NCBI RefSeq assembly: GCF_019578655.1
Contig: NC_063257.1
Coordinates: 22,382,001-22,446,000 of the forward strand
Source of the DNA: Ricinus communis
Lineage: Eukaryota > Streptophyta > Magnoliopsida > Malpighiales > Euphorbiaceae
DNA: 64,000 bases
Direction: 5' to 3'
The translations under genes were made by a program, and so were the position numbers. Numbering within the stretch: position 1 is the stretch's first letter; each line of letters opens with the position of its first letter. This document shows positions 10,977 to 21,633 of this stretch, piece after piece. The notes under the pieces are model-generated. The model was not told where the DNA came from. It did no database searches and saw nothing but the letters and a program-made list of their open reading frames with translations.

Positions 10977-12209
10977 TATCAGTTCACCCCTAGAACTGTG
11001 CCCTAGCATCATCTTGAAATTGCCCAAACTCCTTCCCGTGCTGCACAAACTCAGTATAGTGCTGCTACTGTAAATCACACACTCGATCTAATTGGTCAGC
11101 CAAAGCACTGATCTAAGCACCCGATGTCCCTGTAGAGTAAGAAGAAGAAGCTCCAGGTATAGGCATAAATACTCTAGCTGGGTTAGGAATCCTAACATCT
11201 GGAATCTCAGTAGTAGGGTCTTGAGCTCCTCGAGCTGCTGCCTCTCTAGCCTCTCTAGCCTCTCTGACTATTGCACTAACGAGCCTGTACTCAATTCCAT
11301 GTGGGTGTCGAGTGGTCGTGATCATCTACATGTTGATCATCTGTCTAACCTCTAATGGTGTTATGTCACCAATCTGAGAAAGCTCGGCTAGACAGTCATC
11401 CAGTACACCCAATCTCTTGGCCAATCTAGTCACATATGGGCCAAAGCAATAATGCATTTTCTTTTAGGCGTCGACTATGAAGGATCGTACTTGACGAGAA
11501 ACCAAATACCCCATGTTAAGCTTCTAGCGGTGTTGCATAGCCTAGAGAATGAACACATCGGTCTGTGTGACCGCTCCAAAATTATCTCCTCGGCCCGTAA
11601 TAGTGTAAGCTAGAAGATAATAGAGATGATCTGAAAGGTTAGATGCCTTAAACCTGTTGGGATAGTACGGTTCTGGCCTGAGTACGATTGAATCCCACAT
11701 GGTGTCGTAAGAGATAGGGTGAACGTAGATGCATCTCTAATATTCCTCCCCTCAGATTTCCTGCTCAGTCCATAAACCTAAATACATCCCAAACTGTGAA
11801 ATTGACATTGAGAACTCCCTTCCTCTAACTCTAAAGTAGGTAGGCTCAGTGATGTCGAAGAAGCATGCGTAAGGTAGTGTGTCAAATAGTGCATGAACAT
11901 CCCGAGCCAATACGACTCTCTCAAGGATACAAAATCAATGCATCGTTCGGCCATTACTTGCTTCCGTCTCATGATTTGGAAGCGGCTCTCATTATCAACA
12001 TTTTGGAATAGGCGATGTCGAGCAAGTGCGGGTGGATTTACAACTGCTACTCTTCTTGCTCGGACTGGCTGCTGTTATGGTAGGGGTGCTGGTGCTGGTG
12101 GTCGCCTAGGTGAAGGTGAAGTAGAAGAAGAAGGTCCCTCGCCACGCGAGCGCTTGCTAGTAGCGGCGCATTATGGTTGCTGGCGACGGGCTTGGTCTCG
12201 TTCCCTCAT
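10977..12209 (-). pseudogene. ATHILA ORF-1 family (env-like region) pseudogene, copy 1
   Basis: The minus-strand ATG at 12207-12209 (MRERDQARRQQP) opens a low-complexity N-terminus rich in Arg, Ser and Pro. Next comes the conserved SRFQIMRRKQVMAERCIDF block at ~11990-11920, seen also in the copy at 24722-26253. The C-terminal region (EAREAREAAARGAQDPTTEI, 11270-11200) is also shared. Stops and frameshifts break it throughout. In Athila elements this ORF lies downstream of integrase. Here the integrase is at 13540-14456 on the same strand, so the order fits. Its 3' end is lost at the 39-bp array. Its biochemical role is not known to me. Confidence 0.75.
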
Positions 12210-12959
12210 GTTGCCTAATACAATCAATCATTAGTAATCGAGCAAGTAGTCAAGTTAATACAAATTCCACCAAAAATTCAGTAGCATAACGGCTAGAAAT
12301 TGATTAATAGAAAACTTTAGGATTAACATGCCCAAAGCCTCAAATTCCTGTAGAAAACTAATGCCCAATTGCATTCCAGCCTATAATAGAAAATTGGTAA
12401 TAGCTAGATCATACAAAATAGGCACATGAATCAATTACCAAGTAAAGAAAATATATACCATGAATTGATCAACATAAACTATCATAAATTAACTTTACTA
12501 CTTCTGAACCCCACACTTAGCATGTACATTATTACATTTACACAAATGCAACAACTAAGCTGAGCCAATTGACGAGCATACTACGCAATTATAATCCAAA
12601 TTAAACTCGAACAGTGTAAATTAAAAAAAATTAAACCAATAAAAGCAATGAATATTGAACAAAACACTAACAATTAAAAGGAAGTGATGCAAAGAATAAT
12701 TGAACAGTGGTGTTATTGAGAATTGGCGAAGACAAGAATATAAGATAAATGGAGAAGAGGAACAAGAATTGAAAACACTTAATCATATCAAAATGTCCTA
12801 AATTAAACAAAAAAAGCATAAAGAACTCAAACTTAATCAAATTAAAGGGCAAAAGGTGAAGAAACTTACTTGAATTGGCCGTAAAAGGTAAAAAAATATG
12901 GGAAAAGGAAAAAGAGCACCTTAGGACTTAGTGAGTGAAACATGTAAGAGGTTGAAAAT
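12210..12959 (-). other. Leader between Athila TATA box and ORF-1, possible leader intron
   Basis: AT-rich, no coding sequence. On the minus strand, a good donor (TTCAA/GTAAGTTTC) lies at about 12869. A plausible acceptor (GATTGTATTAG/GC) lies just before the ORF-1 ATG, near 12214. This would make a ~650-nt leader intron. The splice sites are seen in the sequence; their use is inference. Confidence 0.35.
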
Positions 12960-12961
12960 GG

Positions 12962-12974
12962 CCTATATATATAG
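12962..12974 (-). promoter_or_regulatory. TATA box upstream of Athila ORF-1
   Basis: The minus strand reads CTATATATATAGGCC, 43 nt downstream (minus strand) of the GC-rich palindrome at 13016-13041. The Athila LTR shows the same order: palindrome at 18861-18886, then ACTATATAGGCAAAA at 18923-18937. It suggests an internal promoter for ORF-1. Confidence 0.45.
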
Positions 12975-13015
12975 TCGCGGGGGTGAGCACGGGGGAGAGC
13001 GTGGCCGTGCTGGTT

Positions 13016-13293
13016 AGCACGGCCTGGACTCCGCTCGTGCTAAAGCTTGAAGAGAGTTTCTTGTGCGTTTTCATCACGGCCTGGTGTTGCAACCCGTAAT
13101 GCCTTCAGAAGCCGTGGTGAACAACCCATTCCAAGCTTTTTTACGTGTATATTCAGCATGGGTTAAACTCCGACCGTGCTGATCAGCACAGCATGGTGTT
13201 GCAACCCGTGATTCCTTCGGAAGCCATGGTGAACAACCCATTTCCAAGCCTTTCCTTGTGCTTCTTTAGCACGGCCTTGACTCCGGCTGTGCT
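13016..13293. repeat. Three copies of a 26-bp palindromic motif and a ~115-bp tandem repeat
   Basis: The motif AGCACGG-N12-CCGTGCT, with ACTCC in the loop, occurs at 13016-13041, 13155-13180 and 13268-13293. The arms can pair as a hairpin. A partly overlapping block (GTTGCAACCCGTRATKCCTT then GGTGAACAACCCATT) is repeated at 13084 and 13199, ~115 bp apart. The same motif occurs in Athila LTRs at 18861 and 22841 and at 26366. Confidence 0.8.
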
Positions 13294-13539
13294 GAACCTC
13301 CGAGTTCGACATCTCGAACTATTCAACTTCTTGCCTGCATTCAACACATATACATACACATTCAAACTATAAGTCAAGTAAAAATGTATCAAATAGTGAA
13401 GCTGATATTCACCAATAACCAAAAATCCAACTTAAGTCATTAAAAACTTTACTTTAAACAATTAAGTTTAGTAATTAAGCAAGTGCTCTAACTACCACCA
13501 AACATGCAAGCGACTAATAGAAACGTAAAGCTAAATATA

Positions 13540-14456
13540 GGAATGCCTCCTAAAAGTGCTTCTTTTTTGGTTGAGTCTTTTAGCTGGACTCAACACCGGA
13601 CTACTTTTGCTGGAAAAGCACCATGTTCACTCATTCCTCAACTTCTAACGAGTTCTCATAATAATGCTTCAGCCTATGCCCATTAACCTTAAAGTCTCCC
13701 TTTTCCAGATGATGCAACTCCACTGTACGGAAAGACTTGCTTGACTATGACCATCGGCTCTTCAGCTTACCTGGAAACAACCAAAGACGTGGGTTATATA
13801 AAAGAACCCTGTCTCCAACGTTGAACTCTTTTGAGCCTTTCAATCGTTAATCGTGCCACTTCTTCATCCTAGCTTTGTAAATGAGGCAGTTGTCATAAGC
13901 TTGCTGACGCCACTTCTCTAATCATTCAGCTGCCATTGTCTTTCTTTACCTGCAGAATCAACACTAAAGTTGCATGATTTCAAAGCCTAGAGGGCCCTAT
14001 GTTCCAATTCAATAGGCAAATGAAGTGTAAAACCAATAGAAGTCCTATAGGCTGTTCTAAAAGCCCATAATGCATTATCTAACTTGGCATCCTAATCCTT
14101 CCTACTAGTCCCCACAGTTCTCTATAGAATGTGTTTCAAACCCCTATTAGTTACCTCTACTTGCCCACTAGTTTGTGGGTGATAGGGTGTAGAGAACCAG
14201 TATGTAACTCCATAGCGGTTAAGTACTTTTCCTAGTTGGGTATTACAAAAATGGGTCCCCCTGTCACTAATTAATGCTTTAGGTGTACCAAACCTAACAA
14301 ATAATTTCTTAAGGAACCTAGCAACGAGCATGGCATCATCAGTGGGAAATGCTTGCACCTTTGGCCACTTAGAAAAGTACTCAACAGCCACAAGTATGTA
14401 CTTATTTCCATAAGAAGAAGGAAAGGGTCCCATGAAGTTGATGCCCCAAACATCAA
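13540..14456 (-). pseudogene. Athila integrase pseudogene (core to C-terminus)
   Basis: The 103-codon frame 14122-14433 holds the integrase catalytic core. The second acidic residue is in [12 protein letters not shown] and the third in [14 protein letters not shown]; the first is expected just upstream in degenerate sequence. Homology continues through stops and frameshifts to about 13685 (LWAFRTAYRTSIG, PIELEHRAL, ALKSCNFSVDSAGKERQWQL). It ends in a tail block near 13540-13600 (ATGCCTCC..AGTGCTTCTTT..GAGTC) also present at 26690-26730. The N-terminal zinc finger, RNase H and RT are absent; at ~14457 the sequence switches to unrelated plus-strand Tat DNA. Confidence 0.85.
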
Positions 14457-14589
14457 AAAAATCTCAACAACTTGTATACTAGTCTAGGGCATCTCATCGT
14501 GGGAAGAGATGTTACTTGACCCCTGACATGACCACAAAGAACCTTCACCGAGCTAAGGGCACCACTATCTGTGGTGTTCCAATACCTAA

Positions 14590-16150
14590 AATGGAGTAGG
14601 AAGTTTAAGCCCTAATTGCCGAAAGACAGTCCTAAGACTCACAATGGTCAGTATTATGAGTATCACCAGGCTTTCGGGCATGTGACGGACCAGTGCAACC
14701 GTCTCAAGCACGAGGTTCAGGACTTAATAGACTTTGGAAAAATGGGAACTTGAACAACTTCCTCGACATCAATATTCGAGGCCACCCTCGGCTGATATTC
14801 AAATTGAAGATATTGTACCAAGTGGTTGGGGATTAGATAACAGTCAAGTCGCTTGTGAGTCTTGTCTCCTGGATGTGTGGAAAGAGGGAGAAAAGAAGTC
14901 GATCATGACTATCGACATCTGGTATAGTTCCGAGGAAGAGAGTGAAGTTCAAGACACCGAGGCCAAGGACATCTAGGCAGACAGTGATTCAGAGACTGAG
15001 CTAGTGGGTAAGGGTAAGGAAGCCAGGGTACAAGTGCTAAGGCAAGAGAAGCAAGCACCTGAAGATGGGGATGCCGTGTTGCTAGATTGGTGGAGGAAGG
15101 AGAAAAAGACAGCTAATGTCTGGGAACTGCTGATGCATTCATTGAACCATAGGAAGGCTCTGATCCAAGCCTTATCTAGTATAAATGTCAATACAACAGC
15201 TACCCTTGAGGAGATGATCAAAACAGTAACTGACAAGACCACCTGGATGATCACCTTCTCGGATGAGGACTTACCACATGAGGGAAGAGATCACAACAAG
15301 GCCCTCTACATCGCAGCGAAAGTGAAAGGGAAAAGAACCCTATGTGTGATGGTTGATGATGGGTTAGCTATCAACGTGTGTCCTTCTCACATACTCCATA
15401 AACTAGGGATGACTGCAAAGAACCTAAAACCATCAGACATGGTCTAAAAAAGATGTCAAAGGGACGTTTTCAACATTAGTGAAGATGAGTCATATCGAAT
15501 CCTGGGTGGAGTTCACTATCCTAGATATCTCAGTAACTTTTGCACTGTTATTAGGAAGGTCATGATTCCATACCCCATGAGGAGTCCCTTCTAAAGTACA
15601 TTAGAAGGTAAAATTCTATCATGAAGGCGAGATCATCTCTATCCACACCGAAGGTGGTAAGGTTGTCTCGGCAATCTAGGAAGCTATCAAAGAGGTGGAT
15701 GCCCCTACTGGATTCCAAGTGGCTATTCTCTACGAGGACTACATGGATCTTAAAGTAGCCAACATTTTCAAGAAAAGGAACTTCGTGCTTGGAATAGGGC
15801 TGGGAAAGAATCACAGGGCATTGTGGAGCTGCCAGACTTCAAAGGTCAAAAGACTTAGCAAGATTTGGGGTATTCTGAGGAAGAAGAGGAGGGCAAACTG
15901 AAAGGCAAGACTTTAAACGACGTGTACGTCCAGGAGTATAATTCGTCTAGGAGTACAAGCCCTACTCTGGAGAGCCCCAACCTGTTTGTGTAGCTAGGAT
16001 TAAGGTACCGAGATTTGAGATTTTCAAGAACTTGATCATCGACAGGATGATCAAATTGAGTATCAAGATGGAAGAGCTGAAGCTAGAAGAGCCTGCCACT
16101 CAGGCAGAAAGGATAAGCCAAGAGGAGCTAGCTGCTCTTATTAAAGTAAT
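14590..16150 (+). pseudogene. Tat-type gypsy gag tail and protease fragment
   Basis: Begins with a Tat-lineage gag end (YYEYHQAFGHVTDQCNRLKH at ~14660, EVQDLIDFGK). A linker follows, then the frame 15004-15447 with ITFSDEDLPHEGRDHNKALY and the protease-like MVDDGLAINVCPS motif, where the usual D-x-G-S-A reads D-D-G-L-A. Further homology (ISEDESYRILGG, 15690-15890 frame) extends to ~16150 with stops. The fragment is related to the minus-strand piece at 17754-18754. No LTR or RT is attached. It joins an Athila LTR near 16240. Confidence 0.65.
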
Positions 16151-16239
16151 ATCATTGATGTATTCTATGATGATAATGTAATAATGTCCGATATTTAACG
16201 GAGACGAATTCCACTTCAACATCATCAAGATAGCTGCTC

Positions 16240-17114
16240 ATTGAGGATCGGGTCGAAGATTCAAGGGAAAGAAGAGAGAGATATGAGCTGTAGAGTGTTG
16301 ATACAAAGTTATTCAAGAAAGGATAACATCTCACCATTTGAGAAAAGGTTGTTCATATTCTTTTCGATTCTTGTCTACTTTGTATTCAATTCCTATTTTA
16401 GTTTAATCATGAACACATGTAACTAATTTTAGCAAACCTATTTAGGGGCGATCTTTAGCCATGTTAGGGTTGCTTTGCGCTTAGATGATTGGATTATTGA
16501 TTTAAGATTGTAGTTATCATTCAAGTATAATAAATTTATTGTTTCTCCTTCAATGTTGAATCAATTTGAGAACTCCTTTGTAATTGAAAAATTCAATTGA
16601 GTTTGGCTAACTGCTTGAGTGATTAGATGATTTGCATCCTAGAGATAGGTGTAATAACTTACTGGAATAAGAATTAGACACTCTTATTAGGGGTAATTCA
16701 GAGATTAATGCTATTCTAAAATCACTTTTTTAAATCTTTAGGATTATGGATTGATTAACTTGAGAGAGAGACTAATTCATTCAAGAAATTATCCACAGAT
16801 CAAAATTCTTAATCAATCAATTCATAATTTGTTGTTTGTAAGCCAGCTAGCTAAAGTGATCCCCAATTGGATTAACTCATCTTATTGTCTTTCTTCAACT
16901 CTTATTTTATGTGTTAAATTCAGCTTTCAATTGCATTCTCAATTATCTTTGGTTAATAAGTTTCACTACCTTTTGATCAGTTAGATAATAGGAATAACAT
17001 AGTAGCAGTAGTTTCTCAGTTCCCATGGGATATGATATTGATACTTGCCATAGCTAGATTACATTCGATAGGTGCACTTGCCTATAGATTGCTAGTCGTG
17101 TTTAGCACGCATCA
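16240..17114 (+). mobile_element. Athila 5' LTR, 5'-truncated
   Basis: The 3' part of an Athila LTR: the right end GCATCA at 17114 is followed by AGTTTTT and a tRNA-Asp PBS, as in the copy ending at 19961. The body resembles 19200-19961 (runs of ATTGATTTAAG, a late GTGTTTAGCACGCATCA). The left boundary with Tat sequence is approximate, and the TATA/palindrome portion is missing, so this LTR has lost its promoter. Confidence 0.7.
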
Positions 17115-17121
17115 AGTTTTT

Positions 17122-17139
17122 TGGCGCCGTTGCAGGGAA
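17122..17139 (+). other. Athila primer-binding site (tRNA-Asp)
   Basis: TGGCGCCGTTGCAGGGAA is nearly identical to the complement of the plant tRNA-Asp 3' end (TGGCGCCGTTGCCGGGGA). It lies 7 bp after the LTR end, and a gag pseudogene follows at 17307. Confidence 0.85.
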
Positions 17140-17306
17140 ACTCTTTATTTTGAGAAATATTATGAACTGTGTTCTTATTAATTCAGGCATTTATTCTTTA
17201 TTCTTTATATGTTTTTGTTTAATATTCTTTATTCTTTATATGTTTTTGTTTAATTTTATTCTTTTATTCATTTGTGTTGTTGATTATTTATTATTTCAGG
17301 TAGTGT

Positions 17307-17753
17307 ATGACCAGAAGGTCCAATCCTGATCTAGTAGACCCTCTACCATAACTAGAATGATCCCTCAAGTAATTGAGGAAGCAATTGAACGTAAAGGAGG
17401 AAGAGATTCAGGTTGAGAAAGCCGTACACAAGAGTGAATCAGGAAACATTACAATAGAAATGGTAGATGCCAACAACAACAATAATAATAATCGGACGGT
17501 GTATGATTTTGTGAAACCATCGCTGGAGGGGACCCGAACATGCATTATGAGACCAGTTGTTGCCGCCAACAATTTTGAAATAAAGCCTAATGTGACTCAG
17601 ATGGTGCAGCAAACAGTTCAGTTTGGAGGCTTGCCGGATGAGGATCCTAACGCACATATAGTAAGTTTCTTAGAGATTTGTGATACCTTCAAGATTAATG
17701 GGACAACAGACAATGCAATTCGTCTCCGTTTGTTCCCATTTTCTTTGAGGGAT
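17307..17753 (+). pseudogene. Athila gag N-terminal fragment
   Basis: ATG at 17307 (MTRRSNPDLVDPL) matches the start of the gags at 20131 and 29349. The frame then has three stops and opens again at 17373-17816. Conserved gag core: [47 protein letters not shown]. At 17753 the gag stops mid-domain and joins minus-strand Tat reverse transcriptase. Gag normally forms the virus-like particle shell; this copy cannot. Confidence 0.88.
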
Positions 17754-18754
17754 AGCCTTGTCTGGATCAATCACTATGCCTCGTTGACTTACTATATGCC
17801 CCAACAGCTTCCCTGACGTCACTCCGAACACATTCTTCTTTGGGTTAAGCCTTAGGTTATACATTTTTACTCATCCTAGAAACCTATCTAGAGCTTGGAA
17901 ATGTCCTTCCCTTGTTTTAAATTTGATCATCATGCCATCCATGTACACCTCCACGTCCTTGTGCATCATATCATGAAACAAGGTAGTGGTTGCTCCTTGA
18001 TAAGTTGCTCTTACATTCTTTAGTCTAAAAGGCATAACCTTGTAATAGTACATGCCTTATTCGGTGATGAATGCCTTTTTCAGCTTGTTCGCGACTGCCA
18101 TCATGATCTAGTTGTATCTAGAGAATTCGTCCGTTAAAGAATACATTGTGCTCGAAGTTGCACTGTCAATTATCACACTGATGTAAGAAGGGGGGAAATC
18201 ATCCTTAGGGTAAGCCTTGTTCAAGTCTAGTAGTCTACACACATTCTAATATTTCTATCCTTCTTTGAGACCGGGATGATATTCGCTAACATTCAGGGTG
18301 GTCGACCACATCGAGAAAATTGGCTTTCACTTACTTTTCAACCTCTTCTCGGATCTTTTCTGCCCATTCTATCCTCAGTCTCCTCATCTTCTACTTGATA
18401 GGTGCGGATAGGTCAGAATATGGTGCTCTGCTATCTTTCTATCTAATCCTGACATATCCTCATACGACCAAGCAAATATCAATTTTGTTTTTCTAATATT
18501 CTTTCAAATTCTCTCCTCTCCTCAAGAGTTATATCATGAACGACAGAAATGTCCCTAGGGCTATGATTTGTGCTAAAACCTTGTCGGGGGATCAAGTTCT
18601 TTAGTAGCTTCTTGGATAGCCGAGATGACTTTACCACCCTTAGCATTGATTGTGACTATCTCTCCCTCGTGAGGAAACTTGACCTTTTGATGCACAGAGG
18701 ATGGAACTCCTCTTAGGGCATGAAACCAGGGCCTTCCAAATAACAGTGCATTTT
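17754..18754 (-). pseudogene. Tat-type gypsy protease end and reverse transcriptase fragment
   Basis: Read from 18754 downward on the minus strand: LFGRPWFHALRGVPSSVHQK and FPHEGEIVTINAKGGKVISA (protease-linker region, 18573-18809 frame), then RT blocks LDLNKAYPKDDFP, SRYNQIMMAVANKLKKAFIT and YYYKVMPFRLKNVRATYQ. The catalytic box reads VYMDGMMI where YVDD is expected, so the second aspartate is replaced by glycine. It continues to NLRLNPKKNVFGVTSGKLLG at ~17850. Cut at both ends: Athila gag at 17753 and Athila LTR at 18755. Confidence 0.82.
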
Positions 18755-18860
18755 GGCACGGTTTCCGTAGCCACCACGGCCTCCACCACGGCCCGTGGTG
18801 GCTCAGCATTGGCTAGGGCACGGCTTGGAAGAGGTCAACAGACGCTGAATGCATAGGTCC

Positions 18861-18886
18861 AGCACGGCCTGGACTCCACCCGTGCT
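18861..18886 (+). promoter_or_regulatory. Palindromic motif in Athila LTR U3
   Basis: AGCACGG-N12-CCGTGCT, loop containing GGACTCC. It lies ~38 bp upstream of the TATA box. The same 26-bp spacing is kept at five other sites in the window. Confidence 0.6.
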
Positions 18887-18922
18887 GATCAGTACAAGCT
18901 TGACCACGGCCGTCCTGAAAGG

Positions 18923-18932
18923 ACTATATAGG
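18923..18932 (+). promoter_or_regulatory. Athila LTR TATA box
   Basis: ACTATATAGG at 18923-18932. The minus-strand LTR has the matching CTATATAGGC at 22657-22666. The position, about 1 kb before the PBS, fits a U3 promoter with a long R-U5. Confidence 0.6.
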
Positions 18933-19967
18933 CAAAAACGATTTGCTGAATTAGGGTTTGATTTTCTAACTTGATTTCCATTATACAAGCTTAAACCATC
19001 TGTTTCCAGACGTCAATTCTCGACCTTGGAAGATCATTTCATCAATTGAAGGAAGGATTACACTTGTTTTAACATCAAATTGAAGATCAAGACAAGATTT
19101 GGGAGCATTCAAGAGGCAAATTAGGGTTTGCTATTCTGAATTGGAAATTTAGGGTTTCTCATCCAACTTGAAGAAGAAGGGTGTACATGCCTTTAATTTA
19201 CTTTTCTGAATCTATTCTTTATTTTATGATGCTTATTAGTATGAGTAGCTAAATTGTCAAACCCAATTGGGGTTCCTATGTTGTTCGATTGATTTTAATG
19301 TTATGAGATTTTGATTGTCAATTCCTGATTCTTCTTGCTTCTATTATTAATGAGAAATCACTGTATTCATGAGACATTGTGAATTGTGGTATTTAGATTA
19401 CTTTATGTAATTGAGAAATTTGTTTACTAATTGGAAATTTGAATAGCAAGAAGTGGTTAATAATCACTTAGAGATAAGGGTAATTGACTAGCCGAATTAA
19501 GAATTAACAAAGCTTAATAGAGGCAGGTTAAACCTTAATGCTAATCGAATAATCGATCGTTAGGAAGAGATTCCAACTTTAGGTTATTAGGTTTAGGAAT
19601 TTGGTTATCTCGAGAGGGAGACCGAATTCAGTTAAGACTTCGTCCACGGGTAATTGCAATTGATAATCAATTTAATCTCTATCTTCACTAAAATCCAATT
19701 TACTTAGGTCCCCTAGGGTTTGCTTTTTCCTTCGAGAGTTTTCCTAAATCCTTTCAGATTATTTGACATTTAATTAAGTGTTTATTCATATTTAATCATA
19801 GCATAACACTTCATTGATTTATTTAGGTTAGATAATATAAGACGCTACAGTAGGTCTAAGATCACCCTTTCCCGAGAATACGACCTTGATACTCACCGTT
19901 TGTGCTAGTCTGCATCAACAGGTTCACTGCCTTAGATTGCAGCTACATAAAAAGCCTATCAAGTTTT

Positions 19968-19985
19968 TAGCGCCGTTGCCTGGGA
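19968..19985 (+). other. Athila primer-binding site (tRNA-Asp)
   Basis: TAGCGCCGTTGCCTGGGA differs from the tRNA-Asp complement at two positions. It lies six bases after the LTR end, and gag starts at 20131. Confidence 0.85.
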
Positions 19986-20130
19986 GACTTTTTATGTGAA
20001 TTAGAGCGAACTTGTGTTTTTGTTAATTTAGCCATATTTATTTTTCTGTCTTTATTTTGCTTTATTTTATTCTTTCATTGTTTTAACTACTTTTGTTCTT
20101 CGGTTGCTACATTCCATTCGTAGGTAGTTT

Positions 20131-21633
20131 ATGACCAAGAGCTCAAACTCTGATCTTATAGAGCCTCTATCTGATCCAGAACGATCCTTCAGACATTTAA
20201 GGAAGCGTTTGCAATTGGAAGAGGAGGAGGTTAAGGTTGAGGTACCTATTGATAGACTAGAAGGGATGGAAAATCACAATGGAAATGCCGCGACGGACGC
20301 CAATAGAACGATGTATGAGTTTACTAGACCATCATTGGATGGGACACAAATGAGTATACTCAGACCGGCGGTGGCAGCTAACAATTTCGAGATAAAACCA
20401 AATGTGATCCAGATGGTACAGTAGAGTGTACAGTTTGGGGTGCTGCCAAGCAAGGATCCCAATGCCCATATAGCCAACTTTTTGGAGATATGCGACACTT
20501 TCAAGATAAATGGAACTATCGATGATGCCATTCGGCTGAGATTATTTCTATTTTCTTTAAGGAATAGAGCAAAGAGATGGCTGCAGTCCCTTCCACCGCA
20601 CACTATTACAACCTGGAAATCTTTGGCTGAAAAATTTCTTTACAAGTACTTTCCTTCAGCTAAAACTGCTAAATTGAGAAATGACATTTCTTCTTTTGTG
20701 CAGATGGACGACGAGAGCATGTACGACGCCTGGGAGAGGTATAAGGACTTCTTGAGATGCTGTCCATACCACGGTCTACCAATATGGATGCAGGTTCAGA
20801 CCTTTTACAGCGGTTTGAACCTTGCTACGAGGCAAATGGTGGACGCTGCAGCAGGTGGAGCTTTAAACAGCAAGACGCCGGAGCAGGTCCAGAACCTGAT
20901 AGAGGAGATGGCCATGAACAACTATCAATGGCAATCCTCTAGGAGTCAGCCGGTCAAACAAGGAATGGTCAACCAGTTAGACTCCACAGCAGCCTTGGCA
21001 GCTCAAGTGGAGCTTCTGACCAAGAAAATAGACCAGCTTCAGATGCCGGTTCAAGCAGCCCAAATAAGCTGCGAGTTTTGCAGTGGCCCACATTACGATG
21101 CAAACTGTAATGCGAGAGGTATGTTTGCTAGTTCCTCTACTTCATCTGTTGTTTTTGCTGACCATGAACATGTTAATTACATGCGGAATGCACCCGGACA
21201 GCAGAACAACCCTTATAGCAACACATACAATCCTAGGTGGAGGAATCACCCTAATTTTAGTTGGCGCAACAATAATGCCCAGGGCCCACCAAGCTTTCAG
21301 AGACTGCATCAGCAGCCACCACAGCAGCAGCAGTAAGCTAGACCATCAAAGCTTCCTCCACCAGCTGAGAAGAAATCTAACTTGGAGGAGCTGATGATGA
21401 AGTTTGTCACGTCGACTGAGACAAGGTTCCAGCAGACTGACAGTGCTCTTAGAAATTAGTAAGCATCCATTCAGAACTTAGAAAATTAGATTGGCCAGAT
21501 TTCTAAGATGTTGTCCGAAAGGCAACAAGGACCCAGCACCACTGAGTCTAACCCGAGGGAGCACGTGAACGCCATCACTTTGCATTCAGGTAAGTTAGTT
21601 TCAGCTCCTTCTAAGCCTGTTGTTGATGATGCT
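20131..21633 (+). pseudogene. Athila gag pseudogene, plus strand
   Basis: The longest gag in the window. ATG at 20131 (MTKSSNSDLIEPLSDPERSF) has the same upstream context (TAGGTAGTTT) as the minus-strand gag at 29349. The frame is open except for a TAG at 20422-20424, then reads through 20440-21336. It contains the gag capsid core ([52 protein letters not shown]) and a complete CCHC knuckle, CEFCSGPHYDANC, at ~21071-21110. A Gln-rich region follows, with further stops at Gln codons. It is cut at 21633 by a minus-strand LTR. Confidence 0.92.

Larger units (their letters stand above)
18755..19961 (+). mobile_element. Athila 5' LTR (5'-truncated) with promoter
   Basis: The plus-strand LTR ends AGCCTATCA at 19961 just before a PBS. 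It is nearly the reverse complement of 21634-23073: for example GGTGTACATGCCTTTAATTT at ~19182 versus the minus strand near 22400. It holds the palindromic motif at 18861-18886 and a TATA box at 18924-18930. The first ~230 bp are missing compared with the 1440-bp copy. The left join to Tat sequence lies inside a GC-rich CACGG repeat region. Confidence 0.8.
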
